This document shows positions 1-6,546 of a DNA stretch of 14,388 nt, one piece after another (position 1 is the stretch's first letter; each line of letters starts with the position of its first letter). Origin of the DNA: Deltaproteobacteria bacterium (GTDB lineage: Bacteria > UBA10199 > SPLOWO2-01-44-7); contig JACQMB010000069.1 in the NCBI GenBank assembly GCA_016203765.1, positions 1 to 14,388 of the forward strand, in the 5' to 3' direction. A model generated the notes under the pieces. The model did not search any database and was not told where the DNA came from. It was given only the letters and a program-made list of their open reading frames with translations. Made by a program: the position numbers and the translations under genes.

Positions 1-1133
1 CCATGGACCAGCATCTGGTCGAGGTGATGACCGACAAGGCGACCGTGGAACTCCCTTCGACCTTTGAAGGAGCGGTGACCAAAATTTTGGTGAAGGAGGG
101 CCAGATCGCCAAGGTGGGGCAGGCGTTGGCGGTGGTGGGGGGAGAGGGGGAGGAGAGGGACCGTGGACCGGGGACCGTGGACCGGGGACCAAAAAAAGAA
201 GAAAAAGAACTCATGACTCATGACTCAAGACTCATGACTAAAAAGCCACTCGCTTCCCCAGCCATCCGCAAGCTGGCGCTTGAAAAAGGGATTGATTTGT
301 CTGTCATTAAGGGTTCTGGCCCTGGCGGTAGAATTATCCAGGAGGATTTGGTCCACGGTCCACGGTCCCCTTCGACCCTTCGACAAGGCTCAGGGCAGGC
401 AAGCTCAGGGCGTGGCACGGTCCATGGTCCGTCAGCAGGTCCCGAACAGCGCCAGCCCCTCCGCGGCCTTCGGCGCAAAATCGCCGAACACATGTCGCTG
501 TCACGAAGAACGGCGGCCCACTTCACCCACGTGGATGAAGCCGATCTGACCGACCTGACGGCCTTGAGAGAATCGGCCCAGGCAACGGCTAAAGCCAAAG
601 GCGTTAAACTCACTTATCTTCCCTACATCATCAAAGCGGTGATAGAAGGTCTGAAAAAATACCCGCAGATGAACGCCTCCCTCGATGAAGAGAAACAGGA
701 AGTTATTTTAAAACGCTACTACAACATCGGCGTGGCGGTGGCCACCGAGGAGGGATTGATCGTCCCGGTCGTTAAAAATGCCGACCGGCTCTCCCTTTGG
801 GATTTGGCGGCTGAAATTTGGCGCCTGGGCGAAGCGGCGCGCAATAAAAAAATCGCCCTCGAGGAACTCAAGGGCGGAACCTTTAGCCTCACCAACATCG
901 GTTCGATCGGCGGAGTGATGTCGGCTCCCATTATCAACTATCCCGAAGTCGCCATCATGGGCTTGCATCAGATTAAACCGAGACCGGTCGTGAAGAATGA
1001 CAAGATTGTAGTGAGGCAAATCATGTATATTTCGATCTCGGCGGATCACCGCGTGGTGGACGGCGCCGAAGTGGCCGTTTTTTTAAAAGAGGTGATTCAA
1101 ATTTTGGAAAACCCGAAGGGAAAACTGTCGTGA
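1..1133 (+). CDS. Dihydrolipoamide acyltransferase (E2) of a 2-oxoacid dehydrogenase complex, 5'-truncated by window
   Basis: E2 is the core of the complex. Its lipoyl arm takes the acyl group from E1, passes it to CoA, and is reoxidised by E3. The reading frame enters from upstream, so the N-terminus is missing. From the first Met (position 3), residues 1-45 are the second half of a lipoyl domain with the lipoylation motif TDKATVE (Lys12). Residues 83-116 are the peripheral-subunit-binding domain (ASPAIRKLA, GSGPGGRI). Residues 150-376 are the catalytic acyltransferase domain, with the active-site motif HRVVDGA (His349, Asp353). The two linkers (about 50-82 and 117-149) are not the usual Ala/Pro-rich sequence; they are translated from 7-base tandem repeats. 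The stop overlaps the GTG start of E3 by four bases (GTGA). The substrate (pyruvate or a branched-chain oxoacid) cannot be settled from sequence alone. Confidence 0.95.
   Translation, partial: MDQHLVEVMTDKATVELPSTFEGAVTKILVKEGQIAKVGQALAVVGGEGEERDRGPGTVDRGPKKEEKELMTHDSRLMTKKPLASPAIRKLALEKGIDLSVIKGSGPGGRIIQEDLVHGPRSPSTLRQGSGQASSGRGTVHGPSAGPEQRQPLRGLRRKIAEHMSLSRRTAAHFTHVDEADLTDLTALRESAQATAKAKGVKLTYLPYIIKAVIEGLKKYPQMNASLDEEKQEVILKRYYNIGVAVATEEGLIVPVVKNADRLSLWDLAAEIWRLGEAARNKKIALEELKGGTFSLTNIGSIGGVMSAPIINYPEVAIMGLHQIKPRPVVKNDKIVVRQIMYISISADHRVVDGAEVAVFLKEVIQILENPKGKLS
158..240 (+). repeat. Two 7-base tandem repeat tracts in the first E2 linker
   Basis: Positions 158-190 hold about 4.7 copies of GGACCGK (GGACCGT alternating with GGACCGG). 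After a purine-rich spacer, positions 209-240 hold about 4.6 copies of ACTCATG, with one copy reading ACTCAAG. Both tracts are read in frame in the linker between the lipoyl and subunit-binding domains of E2. They resemble the short tandemly repeated heptanucleotides described in cyanobacteria and other bacteria, but identity with any known family is not shown. Confidence 0.85.
350..430 (+). repeat. Composite repeat block in the second E2 linker
   Basis: The block opens with GGTCCAC, GGTCCAC and GGTCC (350-368), which is the 158-190 unit in reverse complement. It continues with two copies of CCTTCGAC (369-384, first copy's leading C shared with the run of four C) and two copies of AGCTCAGGGC-like sequence (386-411, first copy GGCTCAGGGC). 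It closes with CACGGTCCATGGTCC (416-430). The whole block is translated in frame between the subunit-binding and catalytic domains of E2. It looks like one dispersed repeat nested within a GGTCCAC array. Confidence 0.75.
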
Positions 1134-2515
1134 GAAAGTATGACGCCGTGGTCATCGGCGCCGGGCCGGGGGGATACGTCGCGGCCATCCGGCTGGCCCA
1201 ATACGGTCAAAAGGTGGCCTTGGTTGAAAAAGAGACGGTGGGCGGGGTCTGCCTTAATGTGGGTTGCATCCCTTCCAAGGCCTTGATCAATGCCTCCGAA
1301 ATTTTTCGCTCCTTCACCACGGCCTCGGCAATGGGTCTGGAGGTGGCCGGCGCCAAAGTCGACGTAAAAAAACTGCAAAGCTGGAAAAACGATGTCGTTA
1401 AAAAACTGACGGGGGGAATCGCCATCCTTCTCAAGGCAAGCAAGATCGATCTCCTCAAGGGGGAGGCTCGGTTTGTTTCCAATCGTGAAATCGCGGTGGA
1501 CAAGGAGGAGATCCGTTTTGACAATGCCATTGTCGCCACCGGCTCAAGACCCGCCGTTTTAAAAGGCTTTGAACCGGACGGGAAGTTCGTGGGAACCTCC
1601 ACCGAGGGCCTCGGTTATGAAAATATCCCCAAAGAGCTCTGCGTCATTGGCGGGGGTTATATCGGATTGGAGATCGGCTCTCTTTACGCCTCTTTCGGTT
1701 CCCAGGTAACCGTGGTGGAGGCAACCGATTCCCTTTTACCGGGGACGGATCCCGACCTGGTGCGCGTCGTCCAAAAAGAACTCAAAAAAAGGGGCGTCAA
1801 AATCCATTTAAAATCACAAGCCCTTTCCTGGAAGGGCGCGAAGGGAAGGGCGGAGGTCCACGTTGCCAGCGAAAACGGGGAGCAGGTCATTCCTGCCGAT
1901 AAAATTTTGGTCGCCGTTGGGCGTGTTCCCAACACCCAAAATATCGGCCTGGAGGCCTTGGGCGTTGCCTTGGACCAAAAAGGTTTTATTAAAATCGACC
2001 ATCAACTCAAAACCAATGTGGACGGCATTTTTGCCATCGGCGATTGCGCCGGGGGAGCGCTTCTGGCCCATAAGGCCAGCAAGGAGGGGGTTGTGGCCGC
2101 CGGAGTGATCGCGGGCAAAAAGATGACCTATGATGTTCGGGCCATGCCGGCGGTTATCTTTACCACGCCGGAGATTGCTTATGTAGGGTTGAGCGAAGCG
2201 GAGGCTAAAATGGCGGGCCACACCGTGAAGGTCGGAAAATTTCCCTTTATGGCTTCCGGCAAGGCGTTGGCCATTGGAGAGACGGAGGGTTTTGTTAAAA
2301 TCATCAGTGATGCCGGCACCGAACGGATTTTGGGCGTTGCGATTGTGGGGTATGATGCCTCTCATCTTATTGGGGAGGCCTGTTTGGCGATTGAAATGGG
2401 GGCTTGTGCCGAAGATATCGCCCTGACCGTCCATCCCCATCCGACCTTGAGTGAATCGTTTAGCGAAGCGGCGGAGGCCATTCATGGAACAGCCATCCAT
2501 CTCTTTACCCGCTGA
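1130..2515 (+). CDS. lpdA: Dihydrolipoamide dehydrogenase (E3)
   Basis: This FAD flavoprotein reoxidises dihydrolipoyl groups on E2 and reduces NAD+. At 461 aa it has normal family length. Visible motifs in order are the FAD-binding GAGPGGYVAAI (residues 10-20), the redox disulfide in GGVCLNVGCIPSKA (Cys41, Cys46), the NAD-binding GGGYIGLEIG (174-183), the second FAD motif GIFAIGDCAGG (299-309), and the C-terminal catalytic HPHPTLSE with His437 and Glu442. The GTG start is chosen because it gives full length, overlaps the E2 stop by four bases, and has GAAGGG about 10 bases upstream. The gene is translationally coupled to E2, and its 3' end overlaps lipB. It could also serve other lipoyl complexes such as glycine cleavage, but the operon points to the E1/E2 encoded here. 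Confidence 0.97.
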   Translation: MRKYDAVVIGAGPGGYVAAIRLAQYGQKVALVEKETVGGVCLNVGCIPSKALINASEIFRSFTTASAMGLEVAGAKVDVKKLQSWKNDVVKKLTGGIAILLKASKIDLLKGEARFVSNREIAVDKEEIRFDNAIVATGSRPAVLKGFEPDGKFVGTSTEGLGYENIPKELCVIGGGYIGLEIGSLYASFGSQVTVVEATDSLLPGTDPDLVRVVQKELKKRGVKIHLKSQALSWKGAKGRAEVHVASENGEQVIPADKILVAVGRVPNTQNIGLEALGVALDQKGFIKIDHQLKTNVDGIFAIGDCAGGALLAHKASKEGVVAAGVIAGKKMTYDVRAMPAVIFTTPEIAYVGLSEAEAKMAGHTVKVGKFPFMASGKALAIGETEGFVKIISDAGTERILGVAIVGYDASHLIGEACLAIEMGACAEDIALTVHPHPTLSESFSEAAEAIHGTAIHLFTR

Positions 2516-3143
2516 AGCCGAGGGTCCCATTGTCGATTTGGGATTAACCCACTACCAGGAGGCCTTAAAAAAACAGCGGCAATATCATTCATGTGTTACA
2601 TTATGGAATAGTGATGAATTGCTTATCATTACTGAACATTTTCCTGTTTATACGTGTGGACGGGCGAAAAGGACTACGGACCACGGACCACGGACTACGG
2701 ACCAACTGCATGGAATCCCTCTTTTTCATATCGAACGGGGGGGGCATATCACCTACCACGGCCCCGGGCAGATTGTCGGTTATCCCATTTTGAACCTTGC
2801 CAAGCGCAGGTTGAGCATCCCGCAATATCTGAGAAAACTGGAAAACAGTTTAATCGAGGCTTTACAAGAAGTGGGAATCCAAGCAGAATACCGGAAAAAA
2901 TATCTTGCGGGATTATGGGTCGGAGACAAAAAATTGGTTTCGATAGGGATTGCGGTGAGGCGCTGGACGACCTTTCATGGATTTGCCCTCAACGTGGATT
3001 GCGATTTAGGACCTTTTCGGATGATTAAACCGTGCGGACTGGCAGGAGACCGGATCACCTCCTTGAAAGAACTGGGATGGAAAGGCTCCAAGGAAGAGAT
3101 CCGGAATCTCTTGATAAAAAAATTGATCCATGCCTTTTTCTAA
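2484..3143 (+). CDS. lipB: Lipoyl (octanoyl) transferase LipB
   Basis: LipB moves octanoyl from acyl carrier protein to the acceptor lysine of lipoyl domains; lipoyl synthase LipA then adds sulfur. The 219-aa product has the family blocks EHFPVYTCGR (51-60), RGGHITYHGPGQ (85-96), GDKKLVSIG (147-155, with the conserved Lys), FHGFALNV (164-171) and KPCGLAG (182-188, with catalytic Cys184). The ATG at 2484 is chosen over the in-frame ATG at 2451 because GGAGG (2473-2477) lies six bases upstream and the length matches the family. It overlaps lpdA by 32 bases and E1 alpha by 14. Residues 63-74, between the CGR and RGG blocks, are encoded by five 7-base repeats, in a loop that varies in the family. 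Sitting among E1-E2-E3 genes suggests lipoylation matched to complex synthesis. Confidence 0.95.
   Translation: MEQPSISLPAEAEGPIVDLGLTHYQEALKKQRQYHSCVTLWNSDELLIITEHFPVYTCGRAKRTTDHGPRTTDQLHGIPLFHIERGGHITYHGPGQIVGYPILNLAKRRLSIPQYLRKLENSLIEALQEVGIQAEYRKKYLAGLWVGDKKLVSIGIAVRRWTTFHGFALNVDCDLGPFRMIKPCGLAGDRITSLKELGWKGSKEEIRNLLIKKLIHAFF
2671..2705 (+). repeat. Five tandem 7-base units inside lipB
   Basis: The units read GGACTAC, GGACCAC, GGACCAC, GGACTAC and GGACCAA, consensus GGACYAC, filling 35 bases. They are related to the GGACCGT/GGTCCAC units in the E2 gene of the same operon. A unit length of seven means any one- or two-unit change breaks the reading frame. Confidence 0.88.
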
Positions 3144-4134
3144 AGAAAAACAAATTAAAATCCACGACCTCATGGTCAAGGCCCGCCTTTTGGAAGAACG
3201 CCTGATCAAGATGAACAAGTCGGGGCTCGGTTTTTTTTGGATCGGCGGTGCCGGTGAGGAGGCCTTCCACGTGCCGCTGGGGATGCTGATCAAAAAGGGG
3301 GAGGGGCTTGACTATGATTTTTTACATTTTCACTACCGGCAGTCGGCCACCCTGCTGACCCTGGGGGTGGAGATGATCGACGTCATTCGCCAGATGCACA
3401 ACACCGCCGCCGACCCCTATTCGGGCGGTCGTAATTTCGTCAACCATTTCGCCGTCAAAAAATGGAATGTGGTTAATGTGACCTCGCCGATCGAAGTTCA
3501 ACTGGCCACGTGCATCGGCACCGGCGTGGCGCACCGGCGGCACGGCGGGGAGGGGATTACCATTGTTACCGGCGGCGATGCCGGAACCGCCGAAGGGGAA
3601 TTTGCCAGTGCCTTGGGCTGGGCCTCCCGCAAAGATAGAGAACTTCCCATTTTAAACATCGTCACCGACAACCGCTACGGCATTTCCACCCCCTTTGCGG
3701 AGGTTCATTGTGACCGGCCGATCGCCGAGCGAGGCAGAGCCTTCGGGATTGAATCGGCCACCATCAACGGAAACGACGTGGCGGAATCGTATGCGGCGAT
3801 TGAAAAGGCCATGGCCTACGTTCGCAAAAAAAGAAAACCCTACCTCTTGGAAGTCAAGGTCTCCCGCTTGTACGGGCATTCCTCGGCCTCCGGGGCCAAC
3901 TGGGTGGAAGGGGAGGTCGATGGCATCGTGGAATTTGAAAAAAAATTAAAAAATGCCAAAATTCTGGGTGAGGATGACTTTAAAAAAGTGCGTGAAAAAT
4001 ATGAACAGGAATCGATCGAGGCGGTCAAAAAGGTCCTGAAGGAACCGAAGCCCAAACCGGAAGTTATTTTTGAACATATCTTTGCCGACAGAAAGGACGC
4101 GGAGATTCCATGGCCGCCGTGGTTGAAAAAATGA
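3130..4134 (+). CDS. 2-oxoacid dehydrogenase E1 component, alpha subunit
   Basis: E1 alpha carries most of the thiamine diphosphate-binding residues. E1 decarboxylates a 2-oxoacid and acylates the lipoyl group of E2. The 334-aa product has HFHYRQSA (67-74), SGGRNFVNHF (98-107) and the diphosphate motif from GGDAGTAEGEF (148-158) to the Asp-Asn pair at 180-181. It also has RLYGHSSASGAN (246-257), corresponding to the Ser-containing loop near the active site. The motif reads GDA rather than the commoner GDG at 149-151. The ATG at 3130 overlaps the lipB stop by 14 bases, with no strong Shine-Dalgarno, so it probably depends on coupling. The overall look is closer to branched-chain-type E1 than to acetoin-type, but the substrate is an inference. 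The 3' end lies 17 bases before E1 beta. Confidence 0.94.
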   Translation: MPFSKEKQIKIHDLMVKARLLEERLIKMNKSGLGFFWIGGAGEEAFHVPLGMLIKKGEGLDYDFLHFHYRQSATLLTLGVEMIDVIRQMHNTAADPYSGGRNFVNHFAVKKWNVVNVTSPIEVQLATCIGTGVAHRRHGGEGITIVTGGDAGTAEGEFASALGWASRKDRELPILNIVTDNRYGISTPFAEVHCDRPIAERGRAFGIESATINGNDVAESYAAIEKAMAYVRKKRKPYLLEVKVSRLYGHSSASGANWVEGEVDGIVEFEKKLKNAKILGEDDFKKVREKYEQESIEAVKKVLKEPKPKPEVIFEHIFADRKDAEIPWPPWLKK

Positions 4135-4151
4135 AAAGGAGCCGAAACTAA

Positions 4152-5207
4152 ATGGCAAACATGGCACAGGCCATTCGGATGGCCCTCCATATCGGTGAGA
4201 CCGAGTTGGGGGTCAAAGATGTTTTTGGAGAGGACGTGGGTCCCCCCCTTGGGGGAGTTTTTACCTGCACGCAGGGAATAAAGTGCGCCTGGAATTCGCC
4301 GCTGGATGAAAGGGGCATTATCGGTTGCGCGCTGGGCCTGGCCTTGGCCGGCCAAAGGCCGGTCGCCGAAATCCAGTTTGCCGATTATATTTTCAATACC
4401 ATCGATCTGCTCAAACTCTGCGGCAATACCCGCTGGGTTTCCAACGGCCAATGGCCGGTCCAGATGGTGGTGATGGTGCCGGTGGGGGCCGGCATTCACG
4501 GCTCCATTTATCACTCCCATTCCTTTGAATCGGTGATGACCCACCTCCAGGGCTGGAAAATCGTCATCCCCTCCACCCCGCTGGATGCCTTCGGCCTGAT
4601 GCTCTCCGCCATTAAAGACCCAAACCCCGTTATGTATCTGATCCCCAAGGCCTTACTGCGAAGCCGGGGTGAGGAAAAAATCCCCGGCGAGCCGGAAGAC
4701 CCCAAAGAACTCAACACAATGATCGACGCGCCGCTGGGGGACCGGAGCAAATGGAAACCGGTCTGGCCCAAACTGAAAGATCCGAATATGCTTCTGGGCA
4801 AGGCCAAAATCTGTTTGGGGGGAAGGGATGTCTCGGTGATTACCTATGGCCGGATGGTTTTCAAATGCGTCGAGGCGGCGCAGAAGTTAAAGGAACAAGA
4901 TAATATTTCCGTTGAGGTGATCGATTTGCGAACCCTTTTCCCCTATGACCAGGAGGCCATTTTTGACTCGGTTAAAAAGACGGGGAGGGTGGTGGTGGTC
5001 AACGAAGACACCGAAGTCACCAATTACGGCGAACACATCCTCCGCCGAATCACGGAGGACTGTTTCTATTCCCTCGAAGCCCCTCCCGCGCTCCTCGCCG
5101 GCGCCAACGTCCCTGGCGTCGGCCTGGCCGAACCTCTCGAAGAGGCCAGCGTACCCCAAACTTCTTATATCATCGATACCGTTCGCCGGGTTGTAAAACA
5201 GTCATAA
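4152..5207 (+). CDS. 2-oxoacid dehydrogenase E1 component, beta subunit
   Basis: This is the partner of E1 alpha in an alpha2-beta2 decarboxylase. The transketolase-like pyrimidine-binding half shows VFGEDVG (24-30), NSPLDERGIIGCALGLALAG (48-67), EIQFADY (73-79) and the active-site YHSHSFES (120-127). The C-terminal half shows DVSVITYG (226-233), EVIDLRTLFPYD (255-266) and GRVVVVNEDT (278-287). At 351 aa it is about 25 residues longer than usual. The extra length lies mostly at about 171-218, a charged, Pro-rich stretch between the two domains. AAGGAG at 4136-4141 lies 10 bases before the ATG. It is the last gene of the operon and is followed by a possible weak terminator. Confidence 0.94.
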   Translation: MANMAQAIRMALHIGETELGVKDVFGEDVGPPLGGVFTCTQGIKCAWNSPLDERGIIGCALGLALAGQRPVAEIQFADYIFNTIDLLKLCGNTRWVSNGQWPVQMVVMVPVGAGIHGSIYHSHSFESVMTHLQGWKIVIPSTPLDAFGLMLSAIKDPNPVMYLIPKALLRSRGEEKIPGEPEDPKELNTMIDAPLGDRSKWKPVWPKLKDPNMLLGKAKICLGGRDVSVITYGRMVFKCVEAAQKLKEQDNISVEVIDLRTLFPYDQEAIFDSVKKTGRVVVVNEDTEVTNYGEHILRRITEDCFYSLEAPPALLAGANVPGVGLAEPLEEASVPQTSYIIDTVRRVVKQS

Positions 5208-5241
5208 AAATTCGCTCGAGGACGTTGCTGACTGGCACTTA

Positions 5242-5264
5242 TTGCCGGTTTTAGGCAACTTTTT
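5242..5264 (+). terminator. Possible weak intrinsic terminator after E1 beta
   Basis: TTGCC (5242-5246) pairs with GGCAA (5254-5258) around a 7-base loop, followed by C and then TTTTT (5260-5264). The stem is only five pairs. An alternative outer pairing, GGCAC (5234-5238) with GTGCC (5273-5277), is possible. It lies 34 bases after the E1 beta stop, a sensible place for the operon to end. Confidence 0.35.
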
Positions 5265-5313
5265 GGCCCTTTGTGCCGATAATAATAGAGAGAGAGGCAT
5301 AAAAGGGCAGACG

Positions 5314-6546
5314 ATGGGCGAAATAAACCCAAATAATATCAGTGAGTTACATCAGATCGGCCAAAGAGTTCTGGAGCTGGAGGAGCGCTATCACCCCACC
5401 AGCAGTTATTGGTATGCCCCGGCCACCGGGGCGGCATTCACCGCCGTTGAAGCGGTCAAAATTGGGCTGGAGAAAACGGGTCATCCCAACATCTCCAATG
5501 CCATCGGAACTCTGAACGGCGGACCCGGAGTGATCGGACTAACGGTCGATTTATTTCGCGCCACTGAATTTAAAAACAAACCGTATGTGCCTCCCGACTC
5601 ATCCGTTGCCTCCCGTCTCATTTTAGCCGGAACCTCCGGTACTATACTGGGACTAGGGATGGTCCCCGATCCCAGATTGCGTTACGCCTTTGCCGGGACC
5701 GCCGCTCTGCGCCGCAGTTTTATCGAAACATTGGGTTACGCCTTTTACGGCGACATGCGGGTGAATCCCCACGCCGCGATGATCGCCTCCGGTTTGGCGG
5801 CTCTGGGCCGGTCGGCCATTCCCTACTGGGGAAATCCGCCCCCAACAACGGGGGAGTCCGGAGGCGGCGCGTTTTTGAACGCGGTGACCGACACCGCCGG
5901 GGAGGTGGCATGGGAATTCGGCGCCTCCCTCCTGGCCGTGGGGATTCAACAAATTGCCGACGGCGGGGAAATGGACAATTTTTGGGGTTATCCGAAGCGG
6001 CGGTTGCTGCCCTCCCTTGTTCCGGCTGCCCTGCGTAATATCTATGCCCAGCCGATTCGCCCCAATTCCGAAAGAATCGAACAGACCAGGGAGGCCGCCC
6101 GCCATGCCGGATTCAACATGGATCAAATTTTTGGGGAGCGGGTCCAGTTCAGGAGAACGTTGTGGAATACAAATACCCAGACCGCAAACGCGGGCGTATT
6201 TTTGTTCCTGGATTTCCGTCCGGCACTGAGTTTTGAGCTCGAAAATTATGGTCATCTGTTTTGGTCCGCGCCGCAATTAACTTTTGGGCAGGCCTGGGAG
6301 GAGAGAAATTATGACGATTTAAACTTTTATGAGTCCGCCATTCACGAAGGGCTCCACCTGGGAGCGGCCTACGGTTTCTATGCCCAAAGTCCCGATGGGG
6401 CCTTTGGATTGTACGGGGGGTCAGGGCCGATTCTCCACCACTTCAAATATATTTTTGGAGGAGGCTGGAAACCTCACGATGAACGCCCTGGAGAGCAGGT
6501 TGAAAATGAATGGTCCAGAGGTTTTACAAATGAAGCAAATGATTAA
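5314..6546 (+). CDS. Unrecognised protein with HEGLH putative metal-binding motif
   Basis: I do not recognise this 410-aa protein. It has several Gly/Ala-rich, moderately hydrophobic segments (for example LILAGTSGTILGLGMV and AMIASGLAALGRSAIPYWG) and a serine/glycine loop TTGESGGGAF. Near the C-terminus, residues 344-348 read HEGLH within FYESAIHEGLHLGAAYG, matching the HExxH zinc-metallopeptidase signature. Acidic residues follow 45-60 residues later (DERPGEQVENE), where a gluzincin third ligand might lie. No clear signal peptide is seen. The ATG at 5314 is preferred over the in-frame TTG at 5242, because an AGGG lies upstream and the TTG falls in the putative terminator. It overlaps the next gene by 17 bases, so the two are probably co-expressed. 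A chance HExxH is possible, so an enzymatic role is only a suggestion. Confidence 0.72.
   Translation: MGEINPNNISELHQIGQRVLELEERYHPTSSYWYAPATGAAFTAVEAVKIGLEKTGHPNISNAIGTLNGGPGVIGLTVDLFRATEFKNKPYVPPDSSVASRLILAGTSGTILGLGMVPDPRLRYAFAGTAALRRSFIETLGYAFYGDMRVNPHAAMIASGLAALGRSAIPYWGNPPPTTGESGGGAFLNAVTDTAGEVAWEFGASLLAVGIQQIADGGEMDNFWGYPKRRLLPSLVPAALRNIYAQPIRPNSERIEQTREAARHAGFNMDQIFGERVQFRRTLWNTNTQTANAGVFLFLDFRPALSFELENYGHLFWSAPQLTFGQAWEERNYDDLNFYESAIHEGLHLGAAYGFYAQSPDGAFGLYGGSGPILHHFKYIFGGGWKPHDERPGEQVENEWSRGFTNEAND

Noticed and set aside
158..430. CRISPR-like array in the E2 gene
   Set aside because: Units are 7 bases, directly adjacent and without spacers, inside a coding frame.
5233..5245. TGGCAC...TTGC resembling a sigma54 promoter after E1 beta
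   Set aside because: The GG-to-GC spacing is two bases too short, and sigma54 needs near-exact spacing.
5242..5313. TTG start extending the HEGLH protein by 24 residues
   Set aside because: It lies in the putative terminator with no ribosome site, and the extension shows no signal peptide or homology.
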